NCBI RefSeq assembly: GCF_963082655.1
Contig: NC_081553.1
Coordinates: 31,132,341 to 31,196,340 of the forward strand
Length of the DNA stretch: 64,000 nucleotides
Origin: Stomoxys calcitrans
Taxonomy: Eukaryota; Arthropoda; Insecta; Diptera; Muscidae
Direction of reading: 5' to 3'
Below the pieces are notes generated by a model. That model had not been told where the DNA came from. It made no database searches and saw nothing but the letters and a program-made list of their open reading frames with translations. Shown piece after piece: positions 11,001 to 22,929 of this stretch. How positions within the stretch are numbered: the first letter of the stretch is position 1; every line of letters starts with the position of its first letter. The position numbers and the translations under genes were made by a program.

Positions 11001-12110
11001 TATGTGCTCTTCTTTCCTGGGGTTTGTGTCGACCCAGATCGTATACAACTTCTGCCCGCCGAGTTGCAACATTAGTAGAGACCATTAAGCTCCCTTTTAA
11101 TCCTCTCCTTAACGTTCCTGTTCAATTTCTGCTCAAGAATAATGCTCAGGAATTTAGCCTCTGTAGAGAGCGGTAGCTTCACTCCATTATGGAGCAACAA
11201 GCCGTGAACTCGCCATATTTCCTTCTTCTCGTGAACAACTCGACAGCTTCTTCAGTGTGCTCTGAAGCATATCCGTGATAGTCCGTGATAGTAGAGCGAT
11301 AGGGATCGCCTCTCAAAAAGACGACGTCATCAGCATAGGCAACCACTTTTAGTCTATCTTCCTCGAAGGATCTGAGAATCTCATTCCCAAGATCCAAAAG
11401 AAGGGGGGCGGTTAACACCCCTCCAAATGTGGGGTTCCACAATCTTCCTCACCGAGCTCTCAGCCAGTGATACATTGATAATTCTACCCTTGAGCATAAC
11501 ATCAATCCATTTCACCTGGAATGGAGGGACTTCCATATCAACGAGAATGACGAATGGACCCCAATTCCAAGTTATTAAAATCCCTTTATAAAATCCCATT
11601 CATAACCATGATCCACAAGAGGGGGGATAATCTTCCTCACCGAACTCTCAGCCAGTGATACATTGATAATTCTAACCCACCACGTCCTGGAGAGTTATTT
11701 CAAATGGTCGACTCTCGGCATGCTGGTAGCCGCTCATCAACGATGGGTCAAGAAGATGTATGCATCCTATAGTCTCTCAAGTGTCTTCCAAACGAAAGAC
11801 GGTAGACTGACCGACCTAAAGTCCTTGGGCCGGGAGTGACCTGGTTTCCACGCCTTGGGAATGAAAACGATTCTAACCTGCCGCCAAGCAGTTGCTACAA
11901 AACCAAACAAAACGTAAGTCCTAAAATCCCCTACAGGAGCCTCATGGCATACCGCCCCGCCCTCTGCAGTATGGCAGATGATATCCCATCCAGTCCAGTT
12001 AAGTTGCTCAAACGAATTAATCGCCCGGGCTATCCGCCCCTACGTTATTATCTACTCAACAACCGCTGCCTCTACCAAGGTAACCGAACCATGTTTCTTG
12101 GAGGTCATAG
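11001..12110 (-). pseudogene. LINE reverse transcriptase pseudogene, rearranged
   Basis: Read on the reverse strand from about 12110, the RT N-terminal region shows RARAINSFEQLNWTGWD, then TAWRQVRIVFIPKAWKPG and FRSVSLPSF-WKTLERL (about 11780-11900). Further on, GGVLTAPLLLDLGNEILRSF and the intact catalytic motif AYADDVVFL (about 11310-11345) are followed by the palm/thumb segment EAKFLSIILEQKLNRNVKER (about 11090-11150). Stops and frame changes break the gene. The segment 'aatcttcctcaccgagctctcagccagtg' occurs twice (about 11441 and 11628), showing an internal duplication or recombination. No endonuclease or 3' UTR is seen. The element is a Jockey/I-superfamily LINE; the exact clade is uncertain. 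Confidence 0.8.
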
Positions 12111-12175
12111 GAAATGTCATCGTGCAAAATTTTAGTCAAGAGGGAGGAAAAAGTAGCGCAGAAGTAAGAATTTGC

Positions 12176-12350
12176 TCCAATGACGCTGAACGCCTGGGTT
12201 CGATTCCTGGCGAGACCAGAAAAAATTTCCGCTCTTAATGCTGGCAACATTTGTGAGGTACTATGCCATGCAAAACTTCTCTCCAAAGAGGTGTCGCACT
12301 GCGGCACGCTGTTCGGACTCGGCTATTAAAAGAAGGCCCCTATCATAGAG
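12176..12350 (+). mobile_element. tRNA-derived SINE, both ends truncated
   Basis: It contains a near-perfect B box (GGTTCGATTCC at about 12198) within 'gacgctgaacgcctgggttcg', then the body 'ctggcaacatttgtgaggtac', 'cttctctccaaagaggtgtcgc' and 'gttcggactcggctat'. The A box half and the 3' tail are missing. Confidence 0.75.
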
Positions 12351-12491
12351 CTTTTTTGATAGGAGGACGAGTTATTTCCGCTGCTCGTTAATGGCAAATT
12401 TGCGAATTGCAAAATTAATTCGTGAATTTTATTCCATGCGAGCTAACCCGGAACCACTCAGCAACGACTTCATTACAAAGAGTAAGAAGTG

Positions 12492-13760
12492 AAAAGGCGT
12501 TAAGTTCGGCCGGGCCGAACATTAGATACCCACCGTCGGTCTTTTGCAATCACGCGACAGTCTTGAAAAATAGAGATATTGGCCTGAAACTTTGCACAGA
12601 TTCTTTTTTTGTCCATAAGCTGGTTAAGTTCGTAGATAGCTTATATCGGACTATATCTTGATATAGCCCCCATATGGACCGATCCCCCGATTTAAGTTCT
12701 TAGGCCCATAAAATCCACATTTATTTTGCTGAAATTTTGGACAGTGAATTGTGTTAGGCCACTCGACATCCTTCTTCAATTTGGCTTAGATCGGCTCATA
12801 TTTGGATATAGCTGTCATATAGACCGCTCTCTCGATTTAAGGTCTTGGTCCCCTAAAAGGCGCATGTATTGTCCAATTATGGCAAATTGTTGGATAGTGA
12901 GTAGTGTTACGACCTTCGACGTTTTCCTTCTATATGCTCTAGATCGATTCAAATATTTATATAGCTGCCATAAAGACCGATCTATCAATTTGGTCATAAG
13001 CCGATGGAAAAAGTTTTGGGCCCATAAAAGGCGCATTTATTGTCCGATGTCGTCGAAATTTGGGACAGTGAGTTAAGTTAGGTCCCTCGATATCTTTCTG
13101 CAATATGGACTAAATTGGTCTAGATTTGGATATAGCTGCCATATAGACAGATATCTCGATTTAATGTCTTGTGCACATAAAAATCACATTAATTTGACAT
13201 CCCTCTTCAATTTGGCTCAGGTCGGTCCAGATTTGCATATAGCTGCCAAATAGACCGATCTCTCGAGGGTTTGGGCCCACGAAAGGCGCATTTATTGTCC
13301 GTTTTTGCCGAAATTTGGGACAGCGAGTTGTTTTAGAACCTTGGACATCCTCATTCCATTTGCTCCAGATCGGTCTAGATTTAGATATAGCTGCCGGTCA
13401 GTCTACAGATCTCTCGATTTTAGGTTTTTTGCCCATAATAGGCACATTTATAATCATAATTCGCTCAAATTTGACACAGTGCCTTATATAAGGATTTTCG
13501 GCATCTGTGTCGTATATGGGTTGGGTATGGCTACCAAGCAGACCAATATTTTGTTCTGCAAAATTGAACAAAGACTTGTAATCATTAGGCCACTCAATAT
13601 CTGAGTCAAATTTGGTCCAAATCGGACCATATATCGATAAACCTACTATTGGGGCATAAATTATGCATTTTCCATCGTGTTATGACCAAAGGTGGTGTAC
13701 ATATATACCCGAGGTTGTGGGTTTCCAAAGTTCGGCCAGGCCGAACTTAACGCCTTTTTA
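12492..13760. mobile_element. HINE type B with 3'-type termini at both ends
   Basis: The two ends are inverted repeats: AAAAGGCGTTAAGTTCGG at 12492, continuing through the hairpin GGCCGGGCC to 12520, and its near-perfect reverse complement at 13730-13759. Both contain the hairpin normally found only at a HINE 3' end. Next to the left terminus are 'gatacccaccgtcgg' and 'cacgcgacagtcttg', which belong downstream of the core, so the core and GTCY tract are deleted. The interior is a set of type B units ('gcccataaaaggcgcatttattgtcc', 'gacagtgagttgtg'). Confidence 0.75.
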
Positions 13761-15400
13761 CATTTTTTAGTTTTCCCAAAATGAGTTTCCCAAAAATTAG
13801 GTTCTAAATGGAATATCAGGTTTTTACTCCAGTTATTTATTCGATCTATGGTAGGGGTGTATAAGACTCTGCATGCAAAAACCTTCCGCGCTTTTTCTTA
13901 CAATTTTGTTCTCAGAGAAAAAAAAATATGTAAGTTTTAATGAAAACTTAATTTGTTAATATGCCCATACCAAGGAGCGTATACGCTATATTCCCCATTA
14001 GATATAATAAACATACGCACCCATGTACTCTGTGTCATATGCCTTAATAGAGGTAATTATGCCTCTATAAAAGTAAGCGACATTATTATTCTTTATCTTA
14101 TTCTTCTTTAAAAGGTTAAACATTTAACTATGTTGGAATTTTCTTGAAAACTTACCACATGAAACTCTGTGCACACATATCCCAAGTTTTATTTACGACA
14201 CATTTTCCTTCATCGACTTACCTAAAAAGATATAAAAGGCAAGACAAATAAAAACAAGTTATTAACGTTTACTCATTTATTGAATTACCATAAAAGAAAA
14301 GAAAGGAAACGACAAAATAAGTTCAATTGATTGAATTTGTGGTTAGCGGCAATCCCAGTTAATTCCATGTTATTCCTGTGCAAGACAATTTCGTTAACGA
14401 ACGAAACGAGGAAGAAATTTAACCACTTGGGTAAATGAAAAAAAAAAATACGATAACGCCACTTATAATAATTTTCTTAATCTTTTTATGATACATTTTT
14501 ATCGCAGCCCTCACAGCTCAGCTCAGCTCAGCTTTGGTATAAAAATAAAAGAAGGCGCGTCCTACCCCCCATACAAAACGATATTATTATAATGCCATTT
14601 CAAGGGGAACAAGAATAAATATCTGCAAGGAATAAAAACAATATTTACGAGTATCAGACATTTTATTTATTTGGCTGGTAATGTTGGCAAAGACCAAAGC
14701 TGGGCAATACATAAAAATGCAAACCATAAATATTTTATCTCTTTATCGACTTTTCACTTTCGATAAGGGCAGCAGGAAAAAAAAAACCAGCACACACACA
14801 GCGCAGAGAAAGGCATAGCTTGCGAAAGTAATAGGGAGCAAGAGGTGGTATTCAAGGCGTGGAGTAGCTCCAAACTTCGTCAGCCACAAATTATGTGGCC
14901 TTTAACAGCCACAGCAGTGGCAACAGTAACTTAAGTGGAAACATGGTCGGCAAGCGGACTGGATTTCTGGTTGTTGGCAGAAGCCTGCAGAGACCCTCTG
15001 TTTTTACAAAAGAAGTGAATCCTTTAAATGCGAAAACGTGAGAATACTTGAAAATTCTCAAAAAAGAAAAAAAAAAACACTTTCACCCTTGTAAATCCAC
15101 TCGTAATATATAAAACAAATGATTTCGAAAATAACAAATTTACAGAGAGGAGAAACAAAATGAAAACGAGATAAGTAGTGGTGGTCCTTTGCCAATGCTA
15201 CGATTTTTACTGTATTGTTTTTAAGGATTTCAAAACAAAGATAAATAAAAAAAAAATAATTTAAGAGTAGGAGTCGTACTTTTTCTTCCTTCTTCTGATT
15301 TGGGAGTACAGTTATCAAGCCATTGCAATTGCAATGAAAATACATTTGGGACCATCCTGACATTCTAAGCCTATCAAGGGGAGATCATGATCAGTTTTGC
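13761..15400. other. Unique-looking AT-rich DNA
   Basis: No gene is recognised. It includes a (CAGCT)n pentanucleotide run (about 14514-14533), several A-runs of 8-12 bases and long AT-rich stretches. Open frames here have compositions expected of AT-rich DNA. Confidence 0.4.
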
Positions 15401-16010
15401 GCCCGAATACTGGTCAATTTTCTTGGTTTGTGGCAGGGTTTCCCCCTGGAGTGTAGAGCTGATTAAGTACTTCGTCAGCATCAAGGCGTCTGTGGCGAAA
15501 GCGCGCACAGCCTTGGTGAGTGAAAGGCAGGGTAAGGTTTAGTCCAGGATCGATGACAAGTTCAGCATGTACGATAGGATATTACAAAGATCGATCGTAA
15601 GGTTCAGAGTCACTGGCGTGACAAGTGCTATGGGTAATTGAATCACGGCCTTCACATTTCCAGTTGAGGTGTGTTTTGAGGTCAACAGTGGCCAGCTCAC
15701 TTCCACCAATAAAAACGGCATTATTGCGATTGACGGGCGTGAGTCTGATTTCGGACCTATTCACTTGTGGCCTGGTCTGAGTAAACACACACGGGAGAAT
15801 GATAGGATTTCGGGAAACGAAACGGATATCGCTCAAAGTATGCATATGGAGTATTTTGAGGTCCCATTCGCAAGCTGTGTAAGCACAATTATTGGAAATA
15901 TGGAAGGGCTTCCAACCAAAGCGGTGCATACATCTCAATGATCTGCTACATGACCTTTCCCCAATTATAATAGAGGCAGACCTTTTACATAATTGGGACC
16001 ATTCGACCAT
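15401..16010 (-). other. Unrecognised coding-like region, largest open frame 142 codons
   Basis: I cannot name this region. The reverse strand is open from ATG at 16010 to 15582 (142 codons; cysteine- and arginine-rich, for example CMHRFGWKPFHISNNC). A second overlapping reverse frame (15721-15539) then reads coding-like beyond its stop (ALMLTKYLISSTLQGE). The local GC is higher than in flanking unique DNA. The right edge abuts a SINE at 16018. A decayed transposon or retroviral-like gene is possible, but no diagnostic motif is visible. Confidence 0.2.
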
Positions 16011-16017
16011 AATTGAG

Positions 16018-16300
16018 GCACGTCCGCCTATGACACTGAACGCCAGGGTTCGTATACTGGCGAGACCATCAGAAAAAAAAATTCAGCGGAGGTTTTCCCC
16101 TCCACATTTGTGAGGTACTATGCCATGTAAACCTTCTCTCCAAAGAGGTGTCGCAATGTGGCATGCCGTTCAGACTCGGCTATAAAAAGGAGGCCCCTTA
16201 TCATTGAGCTTAAACTTGAATCGGACCGCACTTAATGATATGTGAGAAGTGTGGCCCTGTCCCTTAGTGGAATGTTCATGGGCAAAAGTTGCATATGCCT
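16018..16300 (+). mobile_element. tRNA-derived SINE, head partly truncated
   Basis: It begins within the tRNA-like head ('ggcacgtccgcctatgac...gaacgccagggttcgtat', B box degenerate). It continues through 'gaggtactatgccatgtaa', 'ccaaagaggtgtcgc', 'cggctataaaaaggaggcccc' and 'tgatatgtgagaagtg' to the 3' tail 'gtggaatgttcatgggcaaaa'. Confidence 0.8.
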
Positions 16301-16687
16301 ACCATTAATTATGCATTTAATGGGATCGTCCAATTTGAATAACTCTGAATAATTTATGTCCATCAATAGAGTTTATAAAACGCCACTTCGACCCCATCTG
16401 ATGTACGTGTAACTGAGATGGAAATATGGTAATTATTTCTTTTGTTGTCTTATCCAAGTTTTTAAAACAACCGATATCCGATATTGATAGTTAAGTGAAG
16501 TTATTTTGAGTTTCACCCTTATGGGAACCCAAAAAATTCGAATTTGAAGAAAAATTTAGGGAAAAAATTGCTGCCGAAAGCTCTGCACCCCCCAAATTTG
16601 GACTAATATGGGAATAATGTAGACATTTGCAATAGACTCGAAATTTGACACGAAGGAGTTTTTATGGCTCTCGACATTACTGGCAAG
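16301..16687. other. Unassigned spacer
   Basis: About 390 bases. The part at 16600-16690 ('cgaaatttgacacgaaggag', 'ttatggctctcgacattac') weakly resembles HINE type D interior, but no end or core is recognisable. The rest is unassigned. Confidence 0.3.
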
Positions 16688-17615
16688 TTTTTATACCCAC
16701 CAGTATGGGGTGGGGGTATACCAATTTAGTACCTTCGTTGTAACACCAGGAAATATTCGTCTATGACCCCATAAAGCTCATAAAGATACTCTGTGTCGAT
16801 GTAGCCATGTCCGTCCGTCTGTCGAAATCACGATAGCGGTCGAACGCGTAAAGCTAACCGATTGAAATTTTTCACAGATACTAAATATTGATGAGGGTCG
16901 TTGCGGATTGCAAATGGACCATATCGGTTCAGATTTAGATATAGCTCCCATAAAAACCGATCTCCCGATTTGACTTCTTGAGCCCCTGGAAACCGAAATT
17001 TTTGTCCGACATGGCTGGCATTCTACACGTCCAGTTTTGGCATGACAACCAACAACTGTGCTAAGTACGGTCCGAATCGGTCTATTACCTGATATAGCTC
17101 CCATATAAACCGATCTCCTGATTTGTCTTCTTTAGTCCTTAGAAGCAGCAATTTTTGTCCGATTTGGCTGAAATTTGTCATGTAGTGTTCTGTTATGACT
17201 TCCAAAAATCTTGCCAACCTTGCAAAGTACGGTTCAAATCGGTCTATAAACTGTTTGTTTGACTTTCAACAACTGTTCCAAGTACGGTCTAAGTCGATCT
17301 ATAACCTGAAATAGCTCCCATATTAACTTATCTCTCGATTTGACTTATTGACCCTTTATAAGCCGCAATTTTTGCCAGATTTGGCTGTTGATTGTATGCG
17401 GTGTTCTGTTGCGACTTCCAGCATTAATGCCAAATAGGTCTAAATCAGTCTATAACCTGATATAGTTCCCATGTTAACCAGTCTCTCGATCATGCTTGTT
17501 CGGTTCCTAGAAGCTTTAAGATTTGCTGGTTTGACGGAAGTGTGATATGTAGAAAATTATAACGGCCTTCAATTAAGATTCGGCCCTGCCGTACTTAGCA
17601 CACTTTTGCTTTGTT
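16688..17615 (+). mobile_element. HINE type C, complete
   Basis: The 5' end TTTTTATACCCACCAGTATGG begins at 16688. A diverged core follows ('gaccccataaagctcat'), then a short GTCY tract with 'tagccatgtccgtccgtctgtc' (about 16801), about five 150-bp units, and the 3' end 'attcggccctgccgtacttagcacac' to CTTTGTT. It is the only complete forward type C copy in the window. Confidence 0.75.
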
Positions 17616-19010
17616 TTTTCATAACCGGTTAATTTTAAGATATAGCTTCCATTTATGATATCGCCCGATTTACACATAGCAGAGCCCTTTTCAGCCTATT
17701 TTTTGAACAGATTTTCTCAATATTTTGCACAATGTTTTCCTCTATGACTGCGGCATTATATACGAATTTTGTTCGAAATTCTTTAGTGAGAGGATACTAA
17801 TTAGTCTGTGCCTTAATTTCAAATCCAAGCCAATTTTTAGCTTCGACAACTTAGTCTGTGGTGTAGGTTACCAAAAGGCCCACTTTTCCCGACTTAAGCC
17901 CATTTTTGTTTGTTCTTAATAAGTCAAAGTTTTCAACTTGATTATAAAGTGGTGTTCCAAATTATATGACTAAATGGATATACTCCCTTTTTAAGCCTAG
18001 AATGCTTAGTAGAAAAACGCGAAATATTCTGCAATCACTAAACCTTCATTGAAGCAAAAAAATTTGGAACAGAAAAAAATCTTTTTTTTTTTAACATAAA
18101 AACGTGATTTGGTTTCTATTCTCTACAAATCACTGAGCCAAAAAAACTTGAATGAGCCAAAAAGAAGCAAAAAAAAAACAATAGGAAATATATGGGCCAC
18201 GTATGAGAGTTGAATACGTATTTAGTTGCAAACAGAAAAGAAAAATCGAAGTGGAATAAAAACACAGAAGCCGAATTAGAACATCAAAAAGGAAAGCAAC
18301 AAATGTTTTTGGTTGCTATCATGCAACGCCGAAATGTATGCTTCATTAAAGCTTAAAGTATGATCGAGAAAGAATGAAATTGAAGCAAAGAAACACACAA
18401 AAAAAGTCCCATGATAAGAAGAAAGGTTGCATGGTGGTTAAATTACACATACTCTAACAAATGTAGGTATGTAGGTAACGTTGGTATATTTTCTTTCAAG
18501 AATTCAGTTTATTTTCAGGGACTTCATATTTGGGCAAAATATTGGGGCACACATGTGTGGAAAATGGCATTTAACTTGGTTGTTTTTGGTTTGTAACTCA
18601 TATGGGAATGATGCATAACATGTACGTGTTGGCGTAAGGATAAAAGCATTGGGAATTTATTTGTCTTCTTGTCTTAGGGCATGGAAAGCTAAATTGAAAT
18701 GATTTTCATGTTCTTGAATTATAATGAACGATACTCATACAGTGTGATAGGGCCAAGTGGATTGTGATGCTACAGAATACCAGTTGCATTTATTTTAGAG
18801 TGGTATGGAAATGTTTTAAGAATGTTCCATAGAAGATGGTAAGGGATACTTGAAATTCTGCTAAAAATGTACCCTTATTAACTGAGTTTGTATTAGAATT
18901 ATTTTGGTCCCAAGAAGTCATATAAGGATATCTGCACTTAGGAGGGCCTACATCACCATATTTAATGATTCGGATAAAACTTGGCATTGATGTTCACCCA
19001 AATCAGGTAC
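17616..19010. other. Unique-looking AT-rich DNA
   Basis: No transposon end, tRNA or convincing coding frame is seen. A-rich runs occur at about 18080-18095 and 18165-18180. Confidence 0.4.
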
Positions 19011-20211
19011 AAGCAAGTAAAAGCGTTCTTAGTTCCGCCGGGTCGAATCTTGGGAATCCACCACTATGGAATCTGCTAAAAATTTATACAAAATATATTT
19101 CGTTGAAGGGCATTATTTTATTTTATATACCAAACTTCTGTCAAACCAGTAAAAGTTAAAGCTTCTAGGAACCGAACAAGGATGATCGAGAGACCGGTTT
19201 ACATGAGACCTATATTAGGTTATGGACTGATTTGGACAGTACTTAGCACAGCTGTTGGAAGTCGTATTTGAATACCACATACAAAATTTAAGCCAAATCA
19301 GACAAAAATTGCGGCTTGTAAAGATTCAAGTGGTCAAATCAGGAGATCGGTTTATATGGGTGTTATAATAGGTTATAGACCGATTTGGACCGTACTTGGC
19401 ACTGTTATAACAAGTCATAACAGACACTGCATGCTGAATTTCAGCTAAATTGGACAACAATTGAGGCTTGTAATGGCTCAAGAAGTCAAATTCGGAGATC
19501 AGTTTATTTGGGTGCTATATCAGGTTAAAGACCGGTTTGAACCGTACTTGGCACAGTTGTTGGAAGTAAAAGTAAAAGCAAAAAGAACAATAATTGCGGC
19601 TTGTAAGGGTCAAGAAATCAAATCGAGAGATCGGTTTATATGGGAGCTATATTAGGTTAAAAACCAATTAGAACCGTACTTGGCGCTGTTGTTGAAAGTT
19701 ATAACCGAACACCACGTGCAAAATTACAGCCAAATCAAACAAAAATTTGGGCTTGTAAGGGCTCAAGAAATCAAATCGGAAGATCGGTTTATATGGGAGC
19801 TATATCTGGTTATAGACCGATTTAGACCGTACTAGTAAAGTTGTTAGATGTCATAACTGAACACCACATGCAAAATTTAGCCAAATCGAACAAAAATTGC
19901 GGCTTGTAAGGGCTCAAGGAGTCTAATCGGGAAATCGGTTTATATGAAAGCTATATCTAAATCTGAACCCATATAGCCCATTTGCAATTCCCAACGACCT
20001 AAATCAATATTTAGTTAATGTGAAAGATTTCAAGCGGCTAGCTACACGCATTCGACCGCTATCGTAATTTCGACAGACGGACGGACATGGCTAGATCGAT
20101 TTAGAACGACGAGACGATCAAGAATAGGTATGCTTTATGGGGTCATAAACGAATATTTCGAGGTGTTGCAAACGGAAGGACTAGATTAGTATACCCCCAT
20201 CCTATGGTGGT
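19011..20211 (-). mobile_element. HINE type C, complete
   Basis: On the reverse strand the 5' end lies at about 20211 ('catcctatggtggtgagta' on the forward strand). The core 'gatcaagaataggtatgctttatggggtc' is at about 20117-20145, a GTCY tract at about 20080, then seven or so units with 'gcggcttgtaagggctcaag' (landmarks at 19314 and 19466, period 152). The 3' end is 'aagcaagtaaaagcgttcttag' near 19011. A 'cgccgggtcg' hairpin precedes the terminus. Confidence 0.8.
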
Positions 20212-20234
20212 GAGTACAAGTAAGGCTTCTAGGG

Positions 20235-20600
20235 TATAATCAAGTCTGTTTTCCTAACTTCAGCCAAATTGGATGGAAATTGAGGCTTCTAAGGGCTCAA
20301 GAATACGAAACCGGGGATCGGTTTATATTGGAGCTATATCAATTTATGGACAGATTCAGATCATACATTGCATGAATGTTGGGAGTCATAAATTAAGTCT
20401 TTGTTCATTTCAGCCAAATCGGATGAAAATTCAGCTCAAGTATTCAAATCGGGGGGTCGGCTTACATTGGGGCCATATCCAAATCTAAACCGATATGGCC
20501 CATTTGGATTCCCCAACAACCTTCATCAATGTGATTTTGACGGACGGACGAACAAGGCTAAATAGACTAAGAATGTAGAGACGATCCAGAATATAAATAT
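20235..20600 (-). mobile_element. HINE type C fragment
   Basis: Two internal units and the GTCY tract ('gacggacggacgaacaaggct', about 20540) with part of the core ('acgatccagaatataaatattt') survive. Both termini are missing. It meets an oppositely oriented type A fragment at about 20600. Confidence 0.6.
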
Positions 20601-20602
20601 TT

Positions 20603-20965
20603 GACTTTTTGAGCTTCTAGAGGGCGCAATTCTTAGCCAATTAAGCTGCAATTTTGCACATATAAATTTGAAATGACTTCCAATAACTGTGCTACTGTTA
20701 TAAACTGTATCGTCTAAATCAGTCTATAACCTGATATAGCCGCCATATACATCGATCATCTCATGTGACTTATTGGGTCCTAAACGGCGCAATTCTAATC
20801 CAATTTGGCTGCAACTTGGCATATGTCGTTTTGATATGACTTCCAACAACTTTGCCATTCGGTCCATAAACTGACATAGCTGCCATATAAACCGATCTCT
20901 CAGTTTGACTATCTGAGCCTTTTGAAGGCGCAATTATTACTGGAATTGCCTGAGATTTTGGAGGT
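20603..20965 (+). mobile_element. HINE type A fragment
   Basis: Two type A units ('cttctagagggcgcaattctt', 'gatatagccgccatata') in forward orientation, lacking core, microsatellite and 3' end. It is head-to-head with the preceding reverse fragment and directly precedes a type D copy. Confidence 0.6.
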
Positions 20966-20971
20966 GACATT

Positions 20972-21423
20972 TATACCCTACACCACTACTGTGGTATAGG
21001 TTATTATAACTAAGTGCATTTGTTTGTAAGACCCAAAAGGAAGAAAGATAGACCCATTGGTAAGTATACCGATCGATTCAGAATCACTTTCTGATTCGAT
21101 TTAGCTATGTCCGTCTGTCTGTCTGTCGGTTCGTCGGTCTACGTTAATTTGTGTACAAAGTACAGGTCGCAGTTTTCATCCGATCGTCTTAAAATTTGGT
21201 ACAGGCATTTTTTTTGGCCTAGAGACGAAGCCTATTGAAATTGGGAAAAAATCGGTTCAGGTTTGGATAAAGCTCCTATATATATGTTCGTCCGATTTTC
21301 AGTAATAATGCAATGAAATGTTCATTTGTTAACCGATTCTCTCGAAATTTGGCAAGAAGGGTTTTTTATGACATTACCGGTTTTATGACTCTCGATATTA
21401 CCGATTTCGATATAGCTACAGTG
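20972..21423 (+). mobile_element. HINE type D, 3' end truncated by a SINE
   Basis: The 5' end is 'tttataccctacaccactactgtgg'. The type D core is 'accgatcgattcagaatcactttctg', followed by 'gatttagctatgtccgtctgtctgtctg'. The interior has 'gtacaaagtacaggtcgcag' and 'gcctagagacgaagcctattg'. The sequence passes into the SINE at about 21424. Confidence 0.7.
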
Positions 21424-21692
21424 ACAGAATTCTCACATATCAATGAGTTTTATCTGATTGAAGTTTAAGCCCAATGAAAAGGGAACTCCTTTTTATGGCC
21501 GAGTCTGTACGTCCTGCAGCAGTGCCTCACCTCTTTGGGGACAAGTTTTTATATGTCATTGTAGCCCACAAATGTCCAAAGTATTAGGAAGGATAACCAC
21601 CGCAAATTTTTTTTTCTGAAGTTCTCGCCAAGATTCGAACCCTTATTTTCAGTGTTATAGGCGGACATGGTATACTCTGCCCTACGGTGGCC
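21424..21692 (-). mobile_element. tRNA-derived SINE with good promoter boxes
   Basis: On the reverse strand it begins at 21692 with 'ggccaccgtagggcagagtat' (A-box region), followed by 'ccatgtccgcctataac' and the B box GGGTTCGAATC (forward 'gattcgaaccc' at about 21634). The body and tail are diverged ('ctcacatatcaatgag', 'ccaaagaggtgaggcac'). It is one of two copies here that keep both internal Pol III promoter boxes. Confidence 0.8.
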
Positions 21693-22927
21693 CACAGGAC
21701 ATCCAGACACATATGGCTAAATTGAAGTAGAATTTTATTCTGTCCCCATCGGTAACTAAAGCCGGTCTTTAAATGTTGTCATTGTGGATGTTACAAAAAA
21801 TTTTGAAGGTTGAAATACCTTGTAGCACTAAACAAATATACTCGTATCGATAATATTCCTCCAACTTCCAAGAAGTCAATATGAGTAAAGTGTTTGAAAA
21901 ATTGTAAGCTTTCTTCCTCCTTACAAAATTAAATATGAAATTTTACCCATCCCACCATATTTGTTTATATTATCCTTCTACAAACACCAGTTACCCCTTT
22001 ATCAGTTTCCCCTTAAGCACCACTTGCCTTGTATTATACAACAAAAACAAAAAAGAAAAGCTTAAATATTTTCAACAAACAACCCATTCTCAACTTTTCT
22101 TCCACACTTTTAAGCAACACGTGCATTGGCTTTTATGCGCAACCTTCCTTTTTTGTTGTTGTCTATGGTATAACAACTTTATGTGAAAGAGGGGTGAAAA
22201 CAAAAAAAAAAAAAAAAAACAACGGCGAAATCTTTTCAAACCAGCCGACTCTTTTTTATAAAACGGTGTACAAAAAGAAAAGCTGCTGGTGGTAGTTGGT
22301 GATGATAGTTTGCTACTATTTTCCTTTGCTAAAAAAAAGTCTTTTGTGGGCAAAAGAAGCAAAAAATGATAACATTTAATGTACACAAAACATGATGTCT
22401 TCAAAGAAACACTCTAGGCTTTTATGGGAAAAGAAGAAAAAAAAAGCGAGAAAAACTAGAAACATTTTGAAAGGTTTGCCATTCTACACTCCATCCCAAA
22501 ATTTTCAGCATTTTTTTTTTTCTTTTGCTTGACATTACAGTTTTTAAGTTATGCCTATCACAGCAAACTTTTCTTTTGTGTCCTGTGGCAAGTAAAGGTT
22601 GGTTAAATCAATTTGTTTAAATTAAACTGTTTTCAATAGGGGCTTTTTTTCGCAAAAAAAAAAAAAAAAAGGAAAGAAGGAATCCAACCGTCACAAAAGA
22701 CAAAATGATATAGTCTCAAAGCAGGGAAAGAATGTCATCTATTTGTATGCTACGGCACAGTGGACATTTGCAAGAAGGGATAAAAACCGAAAAATATTCA
22801 TAAAGAAAGCCAATAGGCGAACAAATAGAACTAACAGAGACTCTGGATCAGGCAAAATATTAAGGTTCCTTTCACAGCGTTAAAGAAAACCAGTAAGGAA
22901 GGGCCAAAGTCAGGCGATGCCGACTGT
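21693..22927. other. Unique-looking AT-rich DNA with homopolymer runs
   Basis: No transposon end or gene is recognised. Long A runs occur at about 22202-22220, 22436-22446 and 22656-22672, and a T run at 22511-22521. Short open frames are explained by base composition. Confidence 0.4.
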
Positions 22928-22929
22928 AT

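Noticed and set aside
19011..20211. Regularly spaced direct repeats that might suggest a CRISPR-like array
   Set aside because: Units of about 152 bp without unique spacers in a eukaryotic HINE; no cas genes.
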